Assembly (NCBI RefSeq): GCF_947494755.1
Contig: NZ_CANLVZ010000001.1
Span: 434,001-498,000, forward strand
Source of the DNA: an uncultured Tateyamaria sp.
GTDB taxonomy: Bacteria > Pseudomonadota > Alphaproteobacteria > Rhodobacterales > Rhodobacteraceae
DNA: 64,000 nucleotides
Reading direction: 5' to 3'
Part shown: piece by piece, positions 45,481 through 54,590 of the stretch
Numbering within the stretch: position 1 is the first letter of the stretch
Layout: each line of letters starts with the position of its first letter
The notes under the pieces: model-generated
Databases searched by the model: none
What the model saw: only the letters and a program-made list of their open reading frames with translations
Told to the model about the DNA's origin: nothing
Program-made: the position numbers and the translations under genes

Positions 45481-47358
45481 TCACGTGGCGGTTTTTGAGG
45501 CCAGTTCATAATTCTCATCATTAACATGAGGTCCACTTGAGGATGCGGGTGGCAAAGGCAGGGGGTTGTGCACGGCGCGGGTGAGGTCGGCCAACCCGAA
45601 GGCAAGCGCGCGCCAACTGCGTGCGGCACCGTAGCGCGGGACCCATTGCGGCGCAAAGCTGGACTTGAACTGACGCAATCCGGGCCCGCCCGCACGTGAA
45701 GAAATCTGTTGCGCCGCCCATCGCCAGAGGGCGCTTGCCGGATCGGGGCAGGCCGGGGTTGCGGCCAGACAGAATTGGGTCGCACCTGCGCGTTGCGCGT
45801 GGGTGATGGCGGCGTGCACAAGCGCGTGCATCGTGCCATCCGGTGCGGTTTGATCGTGGCGCATCAGGTCGAGACACCACTCCGTCTCTGACCGGTGGGC
45901 CGTTACGAACGCGATCAGGGTGCCCGCGACATAGGCGCAGCCAACCCATTGATCTTGAACATAACCCTCTGCGAACCGACCCATGCTGCCACCGCGCGCG
46001 GGCCCGTGGGCGCGCTGCCAAGCGGTATCGATCCGCGTCATGGCAGCAAGGGGCAGCGGCGCGCCACCGCGCACCAAAACCCCGGCCTTGTCCGCCGCGC
46101 GCAACTTGCGCCGCAGCGTTCGCCGTGTCGGCAGGGACGGGGTGTAGCTTGCTGTGTCGATCATCGCATCGTCGGCCATATGAAGCACGCGCCAACCGGA
46201 TGCCCGCGCTTTCTGTGCCAATCGTGGCCCGCATTTGTAGATCATGGGCAGGTGCCCCATCTGCCGCGCCGCTGTGCGCAGGTGGCAGAGTGCGGCGTCG
46301 CAGGGGCCGGCCACGGGATCGCCGAACAGCGTCAGCGTCTGCCCGGTGAGCCATAGCGCAAGCTCGCTGGACCCGGATCGCGCAATCTGTCCGCCGTTTT
46401 GCAGGACCACCCCGACTTCGCTGCGTGGAGCGTTGTGACATGTGACCGGCGGCGCAGGGGGACGATCAGAGCTTTGGCAAGGCCGCAGAAGCGCAAGTGC
46501 CGCAAGGCCCGCGGGCAGTGCAAAATAGATCAGACGGTAGCCTAGAATTGCAGCCAAGACGGGGCCGGGATCACCAAGGGGCAGGGCGGCGACCAGGACC
46601 AGTTCGAACGGCCCGACACCGCCCGGTGTATTCGAAATCAGCCCGCAGCCCAAGGCGATCAGGAACAACGGAAAGAAGGCGGTAAAGGGTAACGTCCCCG
46701 TTGGCAACAGCACAAACAGCGCGGCTGCCGCCAAAGCGGTATCAAGCAGCGACCATCCAAGAATAGCGCGCACTTTCAAAAGGTTGGGCAGGGGCAAGGT
46801 GCGCCCGAACACGCGAATATGCGGCCACCAGAACAGCAACGCAGCCACGACAGGCACCGCAGCAGTCACCATGACAGCGGGCCAGAATGCCCACGCCGGG
46901 GCGGGCAGGATCAGGCAGGCCAATGCGGTGATCACCATCCATGCGCTCACGAATGTCAGAGAGACAAAGGCCGACAGGCTGAGCGCGGTCGAGAATGACA
47001 GGTCTGGCAACATCCGCCAGCGCGCGATGGCCCCTGTCAGCAAGCCGAAGCCGAGCGTCTGGCCGAGTGCGATTCCCGCGGCCCCTGATCGTCGCGCATC
47101 ACGGGGCGCGATTCCGGTATTGAGCGCGGTATGAGCCACGGCGTCATATTGGGCGACGGCCCAGAAACTGCCGAGCGTCAGCAGCCCGGCCACCGCCCAT
47201 TGCAGTCCTGCAATGCCAGCCAATTGGTTCGGCAGGCCCAGCACGACGTCGGATGACACTTTCTGGGACAGCGCAAACAGACAGCCCGCCAGGATGAGGA
47301 CGGGCAGGCCCGCCCGCAGGGCGACCTTGAGTGACGATGACAGTAAAACAGCGCGCAT
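45481..47358 (-). CDS. mprF: MprF-like bifunctional phosphatidylglycerol aminoacyltransferase/flippase
   Basis: 625 residues from ATG 47358. The N-terminal half is a set of membrane helices of the flippase type (residues about 10-300, with NTPGGVGPFELVLVAALPLG near 250). The C-terminal half is the soluble DUF2156/LPG-synthase GNAT-like domain (RRTLRRKLRAADKAGVLVRG, GLRQFKSSFAPQWVPRY). It would attach lysine or alanine from aminoacyl-tRNA to phosphatidylglycerol and flip the lipid, lowering surface charge. The amino-acid specificity is not readable. The frame extends to 47418, but the chosen ATG matches the membrane start. Confidence 0.85.
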   Translation of the reverse strand: MRAVLLSSSLKVALRAGLPVLILAGCLFALSQKVSSDVVLGLPNQLAGIAGLQWAVAGLLTLGSFWAVAQYDAVAHTALNTGIAPRDARRSGAAGIALGQTLGFGLLTGAIARWRMLPDLSFSTALSLSAFVSLTFVSAWMVITALACLILPAPAWAFWPAVMVTAAVPVVAALLFWWPHIRVFGRTLPLPNLLKVRAILGWSLLDTALAAAALFVLLPTGTLPFTAFFPLFLIALGCGLISNTPGGVGPFELVLVAALPLGDPGPVLAAILGYRLIYFALPAGLAALALLRPCQSSDRPPAPPVTCHNAPRSEVGVVLQNGGQIARSGSSELALWLTGQTLTLFGDPVAGPCDAALCHLRTAARQMGHLPMIYKCGPRLAQKARASGWRVLHMADDAMIDTASYTPSLPTRRTLRRKLRAADKAGVLVRGGAPLPLAAMTRIDTAWQRAHGPARGGSMGRFAEGYVQDQWVGCAYVAGTLIAFVTAHRSETEWCLDLMRHDQTAPDGTMHALVHAAITHAQRAGATQFCLAATPACPDPASALWRWAAQQISSRAGGPGLRQFKSSFAPQWVPRYGAARSWRALAFGLADLTRAVHNPLPLPPASSSGPHVNDENYELASKTAT

Positions 47359-47527
47359 CGCACACCCTCCCGATCCCGAAAATCCCGGTATCAGGGGTAG
47401 GGGATGAAGGTGCCTCAAAGATTAAGGCGCACGACGCGAATGCAGACAATCCAAATAAAAACGCGCAGGCCAAGGGATGGTCTGCGCGTGCGAATTTACT
47501 TTAAGACTGGCTTAAAGATCCTTGAAA

Positions 47528-47845
47528 TCAGTCGATTTCACTTAGGATTTGCGCCTTGGCCTGACCCATCAGCTCGGCCATTTTGGCGCGGATCGTGGCC
47601 TCGTCCGCCTTGTCACCCAGATCGCCTGACACCTTGCGGTAGACGTCTTCATGGCCAGCCTCCTCGAAATCGGACTTCACGACGTCGCGGGCGTATTCTG
47701 CGGCCTCATCCCCGGTCTTGCCCAAAAGCTCCGCAGCCCACAGACCCAGCAACTTGTTGCGTCGTGCGTCCGCCTTGAACTGCATTTCGGCGTCATGTGC
47801 ATATTTCGATTCGAATGCGTTCTCGCGGTCGTCAAAGCTGCTCAT
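47528..47845 (-). CDS. ATP synthase zeta subunit (DUF1476 inhibitor)
   Basis: 105 residues. The alphaproteobacterial F1-ATPase inhibitor zeta: start MSSFDDRENAFESKYAHDAE, whose N-terminal segment enters F1, followed by a four-helix bundle (NKLLGLWAAELLGKTGDEAA, and IRAKMAELMGQAKAQI). It blocks wasteful ATP hydrolysis. It is divergent from purC and stands alone. The end is at TGA after EID. Confidence 0.93.
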   Translation of the reverse strand: MSSFDDRENAFESKYAHDAEMQFKADARRNKLLGLWAAELLGKTGDEAAEYARDVVKSDFEEAGHEDVYRKVSGDLGDKADEATIRAKMAELMGQAKAQILSEID

Positions 47846-48000
47846 CTGTCAAAGCCCTCGTGTTAATGTAGAGTTATAACAAGATATGCGAAGGCAGGGC
47901 TCTGTGCGCAACCCCTTTGCTTGCGGCAATTCACCCGATTGCTTAAGAGGGCGCAACGGCGGGCCGCATCCAGGCACACGCCAGAGCCGAGAGGACGCCC

Positions 48001-48762
48001 ATGGCGCGACGCAAGAAGATTTACGAAGGCAAAGCCAAAATCCTGTATGAAGGCCCCGAGCCAGGCACAATTGTGCAGTATTTCAAGGATGACGCGACCG
48101 CCTTCAACGCCCAGAAAAAGGACGTCATCGAAGGCAAAGGAGTGCTCAACAACCGCCTGAGCGAGTATTTCATGACCGGTTTGGCGCAGATTGGCGTGCC
48201 GACCCACTTTATGAAGCGGCTGAACATGCGCGAGCAGCTTGTGCGGTCCTGCGAGATCGTGCCGCTTGAGGTGATCGTGCGCAACTATGCGGCGGGCACC
48301 ATGAGCCAGCGTTTGGGCATCGAGGAGGGTACGCAACTGCCCCGGCCCATCGTTGAATATTGCTACAAGGACGATTCCCTTGGCGATCCGCTCGTAACCG
48401 AGGAACATATCGCCGCCTTTGGCTGGGCCAGCCAGCAGGACATGGACGATATCCTGAGCCTCGCGCTGCGTGTCAACGACTTCCTGTCGGGTGTGATGCT
48501 GGCGGTGGGTATCCGTCTGGTGGACTTCAAGATCGAGGTGGGCCGCGTCTATGATGGCGACTTTCAGCGCCTGATCATCGCCGATGAGATCAGCCCGGAC
48601 AGTTGCCGTTTGTGGGATATCGAGACGGGCCAGAAGCTCGACAAGGACGTGTTCCGCCGCGATCTGGGCAATCTGGCCGACGCCTACACCGAAGTGGCCC
48701 GCCGATTGGGCGTGTTGCCCAAGACATCGACCCCGATCACCAAACCGACGCTGATCAACTGA
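48001..48762 (+). CDS. purC: Phosphoribosylaminoimidazole-succinocarboxamide synthase
   Basis: 253 residues. SAICAR synthetase of purine synthesis (CAIR plus aspartate and ATP): [14 protein letters not shown] at the N-terminus, [19 protein letters not shown] and [16 protein letters not shown]. It has the Rhodobacterales-type length and a GAGAGGACGCCC ribosome region. purS and purQ follow on the same strand, so three purine enzymes are grouped. Confidence 0.97.
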   Translation: MARRKKIYEGKAKILYEGPEPGTIVQYFKDDATAFNAQKKDVIEGKGVLNNRLSEYFMTGLAQIGVPTHFMKRLNMREQLVRSCEIVPLEVIVRNYAAGTMSQRLGIEEGTQLPRPIVEYCYKDDSLGDPLVTEEHIAAFGWASQQDMDDILSLALRVNDFLSGVMLAVGIRLVDFKIEVGRVYDGDFQRLIIADEISPDSCRLWDIETGQKLDKDVFRRDLGNLADAYTEVARRLGVLPKTSTPITKPTLIN

Positions 48763-48805
48763 GCCGGCGTTTTTTGCATATTTTTGGAACAATGAAAGGC
48801 AAGGC

Positions 48806-49036
48806 ATGAAAGCGACTGTGCATGTGATGCTGAAAACCGGTGTGCTGGATCCACAGGGCGAGGCGGTGCGCCATGCGCTTGGCGCGTTGGGTTTTGACGG
48901 TGTGAACGGCGTGCGTCAGGGCAAGGTGATCGAGCTGGATCTGGCCGAGGGGACGTCTGCGGCGGATGTGGAGGCGATGTGCGAGCGTCTGCTGGCCAAC
49001 ACGGTCATCGAAAGCTACCGGGTGGATATGCCATGA
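48806..49036 (+). CDS. purS: Phosphoribosylformylglycinamidine synthase subunit PurS
   Basis: 76 residues, the small structural subunit that joins PurL and PurQ in the three-part FGAM synthase. Family pieces: [20 protein letters not shown] and [11 protein letters not shown]. It overlaps purQ by 4 bases (ATGA). AAGGCAAGGC precedes the start. Confidence 0.95.
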   Translation: MKATVHVMLKTGVLDPQGEAVRHALGALGFDGVNGVRQGKVIELDLAEGTSAADVEAMCERLLANTVIESYRVDMP

Positions 49037-49701
49037 AGGCGGCGGTCGTCGTTTTCCCCGGCTCGAACTGTGATCGCGACTTGGCGGTGGCCTTCAAGGC
49101 CGCAGGGGCCGAAGTCGAGATGGTCTGGCACAAGGACACCGACTTACCCGCAGGCATTGATATCGTGGGCGTGCCGGGCGGTTTTTCCTTTGGCGACTAT
49201 TTGCGCTGCGGGGCCATCGCGGCGAACTCGCCCATCTGCCGCGCGGTCAAGACCCATGCAGATCGTGGCGGCTATGTCCTTGGAGTATGCAACGGCTTTC
49301 AGGTGCTGACCGAAACCGGGGTTCTGCCCGGCGCACTGCTGCGCAATGCGGGCCTCAAATACATCTGCAAGACGGTGCGCCTGCGGGTCGAGACGGAGAT
49401 GTCGGATTACCTGAGCGGCTACGGCAAAGGGGACGAGATCGACATCCCCATCGCCCATCACGACGGCAATTACTTTGCCGATGAAGAGACCCTGATGCGA
49501 TTGCGCGGCGGGGACCGGATCGCGTTCACTTACGTGGACAACCCAAACGGGTCCTGCCACGACATCGCCGGTATCCTGTCGGAAAACAGACGCGTCCTTG
49601 GCATGATGCCGCACCCCGAGCGGGCGGCGGATTTGGGCCATGGGGGCACCGATGGGCAAGCGTTGTTTCGCGCACTGGCAGGGCAGTTAACGGCTGCGTG
49701 A
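49033..49701 (+). CDS. purQ: Phosphoribosylformylglycinamidine synthase subunit PurQ (glutaminase)
   Basis: 222 residues from ATG 49033. Class I glutamine amidotransferase: [21 protein letters not shown], the nucleophilic Cys in [13 protein letters not shown], and His/Glu in [12 protein letters not shown]. It supplies ammonia to PurL. purL itself is not in this window. Coupled to purS. Confidence 0.97.
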   Translation: MKAAVVVFPGSNCDRDLAVAFKAAGAEVEMVWHKDTDLPAGIDIVGVPGGFSFGDYLRCGAIAANSPICRAVKTHADRGGYVLGVCNGFQVLTETGVLPGALLRNAGLKYICKTVRLRVETEMSDYLSGYGKGDEIDIPIAHHDGNYFADEETLMRLRGGDRIAFTYVDNPNGSCHDIAGILSENRRVLGMMPHPERAADLGHGGTDGQALFRALAGQLTAA

Positions 49702-49738
49702 CTTGATGAGGGTGACGTATGGGCAGTAGGGTCGACGA

Positions 49739-51526
49739 ATGCCAGTGACCCGAGCAGCACCCACACCCAATCCTGACCCGCGCGCGCGCGCGACAAGCTG
49801 GCGGGTGCGCCTGGCACTTGGTCTGTTGACCGTAGCTGCTGTTGCCACGGTCTATTTCACCAACCGCCTTCTGACCGACCGCTTTACCGAGACGACGCGC
49901 AACCGCGCTGAATTGCGGCTGGCGCTCTATTCCGGCAACCTGCTGAGCGAGTTGCGCCAGAATGCGATTGTGCCGCAACTTCTGGCGCGCGACCCGACGC
50001 TTATCGGGGCGTTGAACTCGGAGGACTATCAGCAATCCACGCAGCGCCTGATTTCCTTTGTCGAGGAGATTGGGGCGGCCAACCTGATCCTGCTCGACAG
50101 CGATGGGCGCGCTGTGGCGGCGACCGACCGTAATCGCCTTGGCTCCAATCACCGGATGGAGGCCTATTTCATCGACGCCTTCCGCGCCACTGACACCATC
50201 TTTACCGCAGCTGAGCGCGAATCGGGCGGCTTTGCCTTTACCTATTCGCGGCGCATCACGGCGGGCAATGACGTGTTGGGGGTGATCGCGGTCGAGGTCG
50301 ATCTGCAAAAATTCGAGCGGGCCTGGTCGGGCATTTCAGCGGCTGTGCTGGTCACTGACAGCACGGGCCAGATCATCCTTGCCACCGAACCCCGCTGGCG
50401 GGGGCGTTCAGAAGAAGAGGCGCTGGCGCGGCAGACCCCGCAAAGCGCTATTGAGCGCGCCATTCGCGCCACCGCCGACTGGACCGCGCTGCCCCCCGAC
50501 GCCTATTTGCAAGGCGAAGGCGTGATGCGGCTGGAAAACCGTATTCCGTTTCGCGGCTGGCGCATGACGTCCTTCACCACCTACGCGTCAGTGCGGGAAC
50601 GGGTGAATGGGGTGCTCGCGCTCGAGATCATGGGATTCGCGATTTTGCTTGCGCTGTCTTTCTATGCGCTCAGCCGCCGCTCGGCTTTGCGCATGGCTTT
50701 GTTTGCGCGCGAGTCGGCAGAGCTTCGCCATCTGAACGTGCAGTTGCAGCGGGAAATTGCCGAACGCAAACGGGTGCAGGAAGACCTTGCCGTGGCCGAA
50801 CAAACCCTTGAACAATCATCCAAACTTGCGGCTTTGGGCGAGATGTCAGCGGCGGTCAGTCACGAGCTGAACCAGCCCCTTGCGGCGATGAAAACCTATC
50901 TGGCGGGCGCGCGTTTGTTGCTGCGCCGCAATCGCCCCGACGAGGCGCTGGTCAGCTTTGGACGCATCGACGATCTGATCGAGCGGATGGGGGCCATTAC
51001 CCGCCAGCTCAAGTCCTATGCGCGCAAAGGGCAGGACGTGTTCAGCCCTGTAAACATGGGTGATGCGCTCGCCTCGAGCCTGTCGATGATGGAACCACAA
51101 CTGCGTCAGCGCCGGGTGCTCATCAACCGCATGGTGCCGCCCGAACCCATCGAAGTGTTGGGCGACCGGATGCGCATCGAACAGGTGATGGTCAACCTCT
51201 TGCGCAACGCCATCGACGCCACCAAATCAGAGATGGAACCCAAGGTGGACATCATCCTTTCGGCGGGCGAAACCGCGACCCTCACGGTGCGTGACAACGG
51301 CCCAGGTATTGTTGATCTGGATGCGCTGTTCGAGCCGTTTTATACGACCAAGCAGCCCGGGGACGGGGTCGGCTTGGGCCTTGCCATCTCGTCCGGCATT
51401 GTAAACGATTTGGGCGGACGGTTGACCGCGCGCAATGGACAGGCTGGCGGGGCCGTCTTTGAGATGCAGTTGCCCATCCTTGATGAGGATGCGGATCGGG
51501 ACAATAAAATCGCAGCGGCGGAGTAG
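49739..51526 (+). CDS. dctB: C4-dicarboxylate sensor histidine kinase DctB
   Basis: 595 residues. First membrane segment about 25-42, a periplasmic Cache-type sensor domain to about 295, a second membrane segment (VLALEIMGFAILLALSFYAL), then a coiled region and the kinase: H-box EMSAAVSHELNQPLAAMK with His375, N-box NLLRNAIDATK, and DNGPGI plus GLGLAISSGI. It senses C4-dicarboxylates together with a DctPQM transporter and phosphorylates DctD, encoded 6 bases downstream. The transporter genes are not in this window. Confidence 0.9.
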   Translation: MPVTRAAPTPNPDPRARATSWRVRLALGLLTVAAVATVYFTNRLLTDRFTETTRNRAELRLALYSGNLLSELRQNAIVPQLLARDPTLIGALNSEDYQQSTQRLISFVEEIGAANLILLDSDGRAVAATDRNRLGSNHRMEAYFIDAFRATDTIFTAAERESGGFAFTYSRRITAGNDVLGVIAVEVDLQKFERAWSGISAAVLVTDSTGQIILATEPRWRGRSEEEALARQTPQSAIERAIRATADWTALPPDAYLQGEGVMRLENRIPFRGWRMTSFTTYASVRERVNGVLALEIMGFAILLALSFYALSRRSALRMALFARESAELRHLNVQLQREIAERKRVQEDLAVAEQTLEQSSKLAALGEMSAAVSHELNQPLAAMKTYLAGARLLLRRNRPDEALVSFGRIDDLIERMGAITRQLKSYARKGQDVFSPVNMGDALASSLSMMEPQLRQRRVLINRMVPPEPIEVLGDRMRIEQVMVNLLRNAIDATKSEMEPKVDIILSAGETATLTVRDNGPGIVDLDALFEPFYTTKQPGDGVGLGLAISSGIVNDLGGRLTARNGQAGGAVFEMQLPILDEDADRDNKIAAAE

Positions 51527-51532
51527 ATCACA

Positions 51533-52867
51533 ATGACCCAAGCCATGAAAATCGCCATCGTCGATGATGAGCAGGACATGCGCCAATCCATCAGCCAGTG
51601 GCTGGCGTTGTCTGGTTATGACACCGAAACCTTTGCCAGTGCCGAAGATGCGCTCAAGGTCCTTGGCCCTGAATATCCCGGTATCGTCATTTCCGACATC
51701 AAGATGCCCGGCATGGACGGGATGCAGTTCCTGAAAAAGCTGATGGGCAATGACAGTGCCCTGCCGGTCATCATGATCACCGGCCACGGTGATGTGCCCA
51801 TGGCGGTCGAGGCGATGCGGGTGGGGGCGTTCGATTTCCTTGAAAAGCCGTTCAACCCCGATCGGATGTCCGAGCTGGCCAAAAAGGCGACCAGCGCGCG
51901 CCGCCTGACCATGGACAACCGTGTGTTGCGCCGCGAGTTGTCCGATGGCGGGCAGTTGATGAAAAAGCTGATCGGGCAGTCCCCGGTGATGGAGCGGCTG
52001 CGCGAGGACATCCTTGATCTTGGCCAAGCCGACGGGCACGTGCTGATCGATGGGGAGACGGGTACAGGCAAAACGCTCGTGGCCCATGCGCTGCACGCCG
52101 TGGGCAGCCGCGCGGGCAAGAAATTCGTGCTGGTGAGTTGTTCGGCCTGGGAAGAGGACGCGCTCGCCAAGCGCCTGTTTGGCCCCATGTTGCCCGAGGA
52201 TGCCCAATTGCCCGCCATCGAAGAGGCGCGGGGGGGCACCTTGGTGCTTGAAGATATCGAAGCACTGAGCGAGGGCCTGCAGGCGCGCCTGCTGTCCGTC
52301 ATCAACGAACAGGGCACCCCCGCCGAAACCCGCATCGTGGGTATCTGCAACATGCAGGAGGCGGGCAAGACCTGCGAGGACGCGCTGCGCCCCGATCTGT
52401 TTTATCGTTTGGCCGCGCTCAAGATCACCGTACCGCCCTTGCGCCAGCGCGGCGAAGATATCCTGACGTTGTTCACGCGCCTTGGCGATCAGTTTGCCGA
52501 TGAATATGGCTGCGACGCGCCCAAGGTGTCGGCCCAAGAGGCGGCTCAACTGTTGCAGGCCCCGTGGCCGGGCAACGTGCGCCAGTTGATCAACATCGCG
52601 GAGCGGGCTGTGCTGCAATCGCGGCGCGGCACAGGGTCCATTGCATCCCTGCTGATGAACGATCACGAAGAAATGCAGCCGGTGATGACGACCGAGGGCA
52701 AGCCGCTGAAAGAGTACGTCGAGGCGTTCGAGCGGATGCTGATCGACAACACAATGCGGCGCCACAAGGGCTCTATCGCCTCGGTCATGGACGAGTTGTG
52801 CCTGCCGCGCCGGACGCTAAACGAGAAGATGGCGAAATACGGGTTGCAGCGGTCGGACTACCTCTGA
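51533..52867 (+). CDS. dctD: DctD-type response regulator without the GAFTGA loop
   Basis: 444 residues: receiver domain with Asp55 in VISDIKMPGMDG, AAA+ domain from about 145 with Walker A GETGTGKT (174-181), and a C-terminal Fis-type helix-turn-helix (HKGSIASVMDELCLPRRTL). It lacks the GAFTGA loop that contacts sigma-54: after LFG (215-217) only PMLPEDAQLPAIEEA leads into Walker B, which reads GGTLVLED instead of the usual LDE. So it probably does not remodel sigma-54 polymerase and may act as a conventional activator, as known for Rhodobacter NtrC. It is coupled to dctB. Confidence 0.87.
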   Translation: MTQAMKIAIVDDEQDMRQSISQWLALSGYDTETFASAEDALKVLGPEYPGIVISDIKMPGMDGMQFLKKLMGNDSALPVIMITGHGDVPMAVEAMRVGAFDFLEKPFNPDRMSELAKKATSARRLTMDNRVLRRELSDGGQLMKKLIGQSPVMERLREDILDLGQADGHVLIDGETGTGKTLVAHALHAVGSRAGKKFVLVSCSAWEEDALAKRLFGPMLPEDAQLPAIEEARGGTLVLEDIEALSEGLQARLLSVINEQGTPAETRIVGICNMQEAGKTCEDALRPDLFYRLAALKITVPPLRQRGEDILTLFTRLGDQFADEYGCDAPKVSAQEAAQLLQAPWPGNVRQLINIAERAVLQSRRGTGSIASLLMNDHEEMQPVMTTEGKPLKEYVEAFERMLIDNTMRRHKGSIASVMDELCLPRRTLNEKMAKYGLQRSDYL

Positions 52868-52971
52868 TCTCTGTTTGAATGCGTTAGATGATGTGATGGC
52901 AGTACAGCTTTCGCATGGACCTCGTTCGTGCAAAAACGCGCCCTGAGATCAACGAAAATCGGGGCGCGGGC

Positions 52972-53662
52972 ATGACCCCTCCAGACGCATTTCTGTTCGA
53001 TATGGACGGTCTGCTGCTCGACACTGAACGGGTGTACCTGCGCGAAGCCGTCGCCCTGCTGACACCAACGGGTCTGGATGAGCAGGAGGTGCAAGCGTTC
53101 TTTGAAACGATGTCTAGGCACCAGCGGGGCGCGGGCATTGGGCTTGCTGACCGACTTTCTCGGAGATGGCGATCTGGCGGCGGCTTTCAACGGCAAGTGG
53201 CACGCCAATGTCGCCGCAGCACTCACTGACGGCGTGGCCCTCAAACGGACTGTGCGTGCCACACTGGCAGCATTGGCGTCAGCCGGGCATCGCATGGCTG
53301 TCGTTACCTCAACCCACGAGGCACCGGCGCGTCGCCACTTGCAGCAGGCCGGTCTATTGGCCCATTTCGAGGTGGTGACGGGTGGGGATCAGGTGTCCGC
53401 AAACAAGCCAGACCCGGCACCGTATCGCGAAACCGCTGCTGCTCTGGGGCTTGATCCGGCGCGCTGCGCCGCCTTTGAAGACAGCGATCCGGGCATCACG
53501 GCGGCAACACAGGCAGGCTGGCGCGCAGTGCAGGTGCCCGATGTCCGCCCTGCACATGCACCCTTGCCCGACCTTGGCCAGCAGGTCGCCTCGACAGTGT
53601 GGGAGGCGGTTGCTCTTTTCGGCGTCCTGCCAAAAGATCAGACAAACGCAGTCGCCTCCTGA
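52972..53662 (+). pseudogene. HAD-family phosphatase gene with a +1 frameshift
   Basis: The first part (52972-53112) encodes the HAD motif I FLFDMDGLLLDTERVYLREA. The rest continues in the next frame from 53114 (LGTSGARALGLLTDFLGDGD) with motif II VVTSTHEAP, motif III NKPDPAPY and motif IV AFEDSDPGITAA. Skipping one base near 53113 restores a normal protein of about 229 residues, a CbbY/beta-phosphoglucomutase-like sugar phosphatase. Each half alone is incomplete, since the nucleophile is separated from the remaining motifs. It could also be a sequencing error. The neighbouring GFA gene is also broken. Confidence 0.75.
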
Positions 53663-53694
53663 CGATTGCGCGCAGCAGGTGAAGGCCCACCTGC

Positions 53695-54099
53695 TCACCG
53701 GCGTGGTGGCAACCCTTGATGCGTGGGCAGGCCTTCGGGGATCAGATGGAAGGGTTGGGTGTCGCAGGTGTAGATCGCCATGGAGGGCTGACCGAAATCT
53801 GCGGGCGTATCCAAGGTGCCCGCCTTCAGGATGATATAGGGCATGTCGGGGCGGCGCGTTTCGATATGCGTGCCGCAATCGGCGCAAAACCCGCGCGTGA
53901 CCGCACCTTCGAGGTTCGGGCGGGTGAAGTGTTTGAGGGTGCCGCGCGTGTAGGTCAGCCCGTCTGCGGGCAGCAGCATGTAATAGTTCGGACCCCCGCC
54001 ACTGAACTACTGGCAGGCGCGGCAATGGCACTGTGCTGACATCAACGGCGCGCCCGGCACCTCATAGCGCAGCGCGCCGCAATAGCATCCACCTAGCAT
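53695..54099 (-). pseudogene. GFA-family (glutathione-dependent formaldehyde-activating type) gene with an internal TAG
   Basis: From ATG 54099, with GGAGGG upstream, the frame reads MLGGCYCGALRYEVPG and then SAQCHCRACQ, followed by TAG at 54009-54007 (codon 31). It then continues in the same frame FSGGGPNYYMLLPADG to residue 134, including TRGFCADCGTHIETRRPDMP. The zinc-binding CxC and CxxC pairs of the GFA fold are all encoded, on both sides of the stop. A Tyr codon changed to TAG is the simplest cause. Without suppression only the piece after the stop could be made, which lacks half of the zinc ligands. Confidence 0.8.
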
Positions 54100-54590
54100 G
54101 ATCTGCCCTCCGTGTCTGGCGATAGGATTGCAGTGTCATTCGTCCCTCCTTGAGACGCAGGAGAGGCGGGTCGACGGGGTGCGTGCCTGTTCTCGCATTT
54201 GGTCATTGTATTTGTATCACCATTCCTCTTATCTAGGGGTATGGGGCACCGACGCGCATTCGCGTCGCTCCAGTGTTTGAGTTTCGCTGTATGGACCTGC
54301 AGGGCGGCATAACCCCCCGAAATGTTCGACAGACCGATTGGGTCTCGCAAGAGGCCACGAGATGCTGACGCAGGTGAAAGCCTGGCGCAGCTTATGAACG
54401 GATACGCCGCCCCAAGGGGCGAGTCGTGTCGGAGAAGAACCGCGATGACGCGCGTGAGGACATTAAAAACCCCAGCAGAAGGCCCCTTGGGTCAGGCCTG
54501 CCGCGTGTCGCAGATCGCTTTAACAAGACACCCCCAATCAACGCTGGCGCCCCCGGGCGACCGGCTAAGTTGCGGGTGCAATGGACTTTT
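54100..54590. other. Long gap between the GFA pseudogene and rne, probable rne leader
   Basis: 491 bases with no protein-coding gene I can support. It contains a candidate promoter (54206-54235) and a perfect hairpin CGACGCG-CATT-CGCGTCG (54250-54267). The frame of rne stays open from 54426, but those residues have no RNase E character. A long structured leader would fit autoregulation of rne through its 5' untranslated region, known in enterobacteria. Confidence 0.5.
54206..54235 (+). promoter_or_regulatory. Candidate promoter for rne
   Basis: TTGTAT at 54206-54211, 18-base spacer, TATCTA at 54230-54235, in a locally AT-rich stretch. It would give a leader of about 350 bases before the rne start. 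Confidence 0.3.

Noticed and set aside
54060-54139. Very short frame on the minus strand from ATG 54139 with a strong AAGGAGGG
   Set aside because: About 25 codons, overlapping the GFA start in another frame, with no recognisable product. It may be a chance start or leader.
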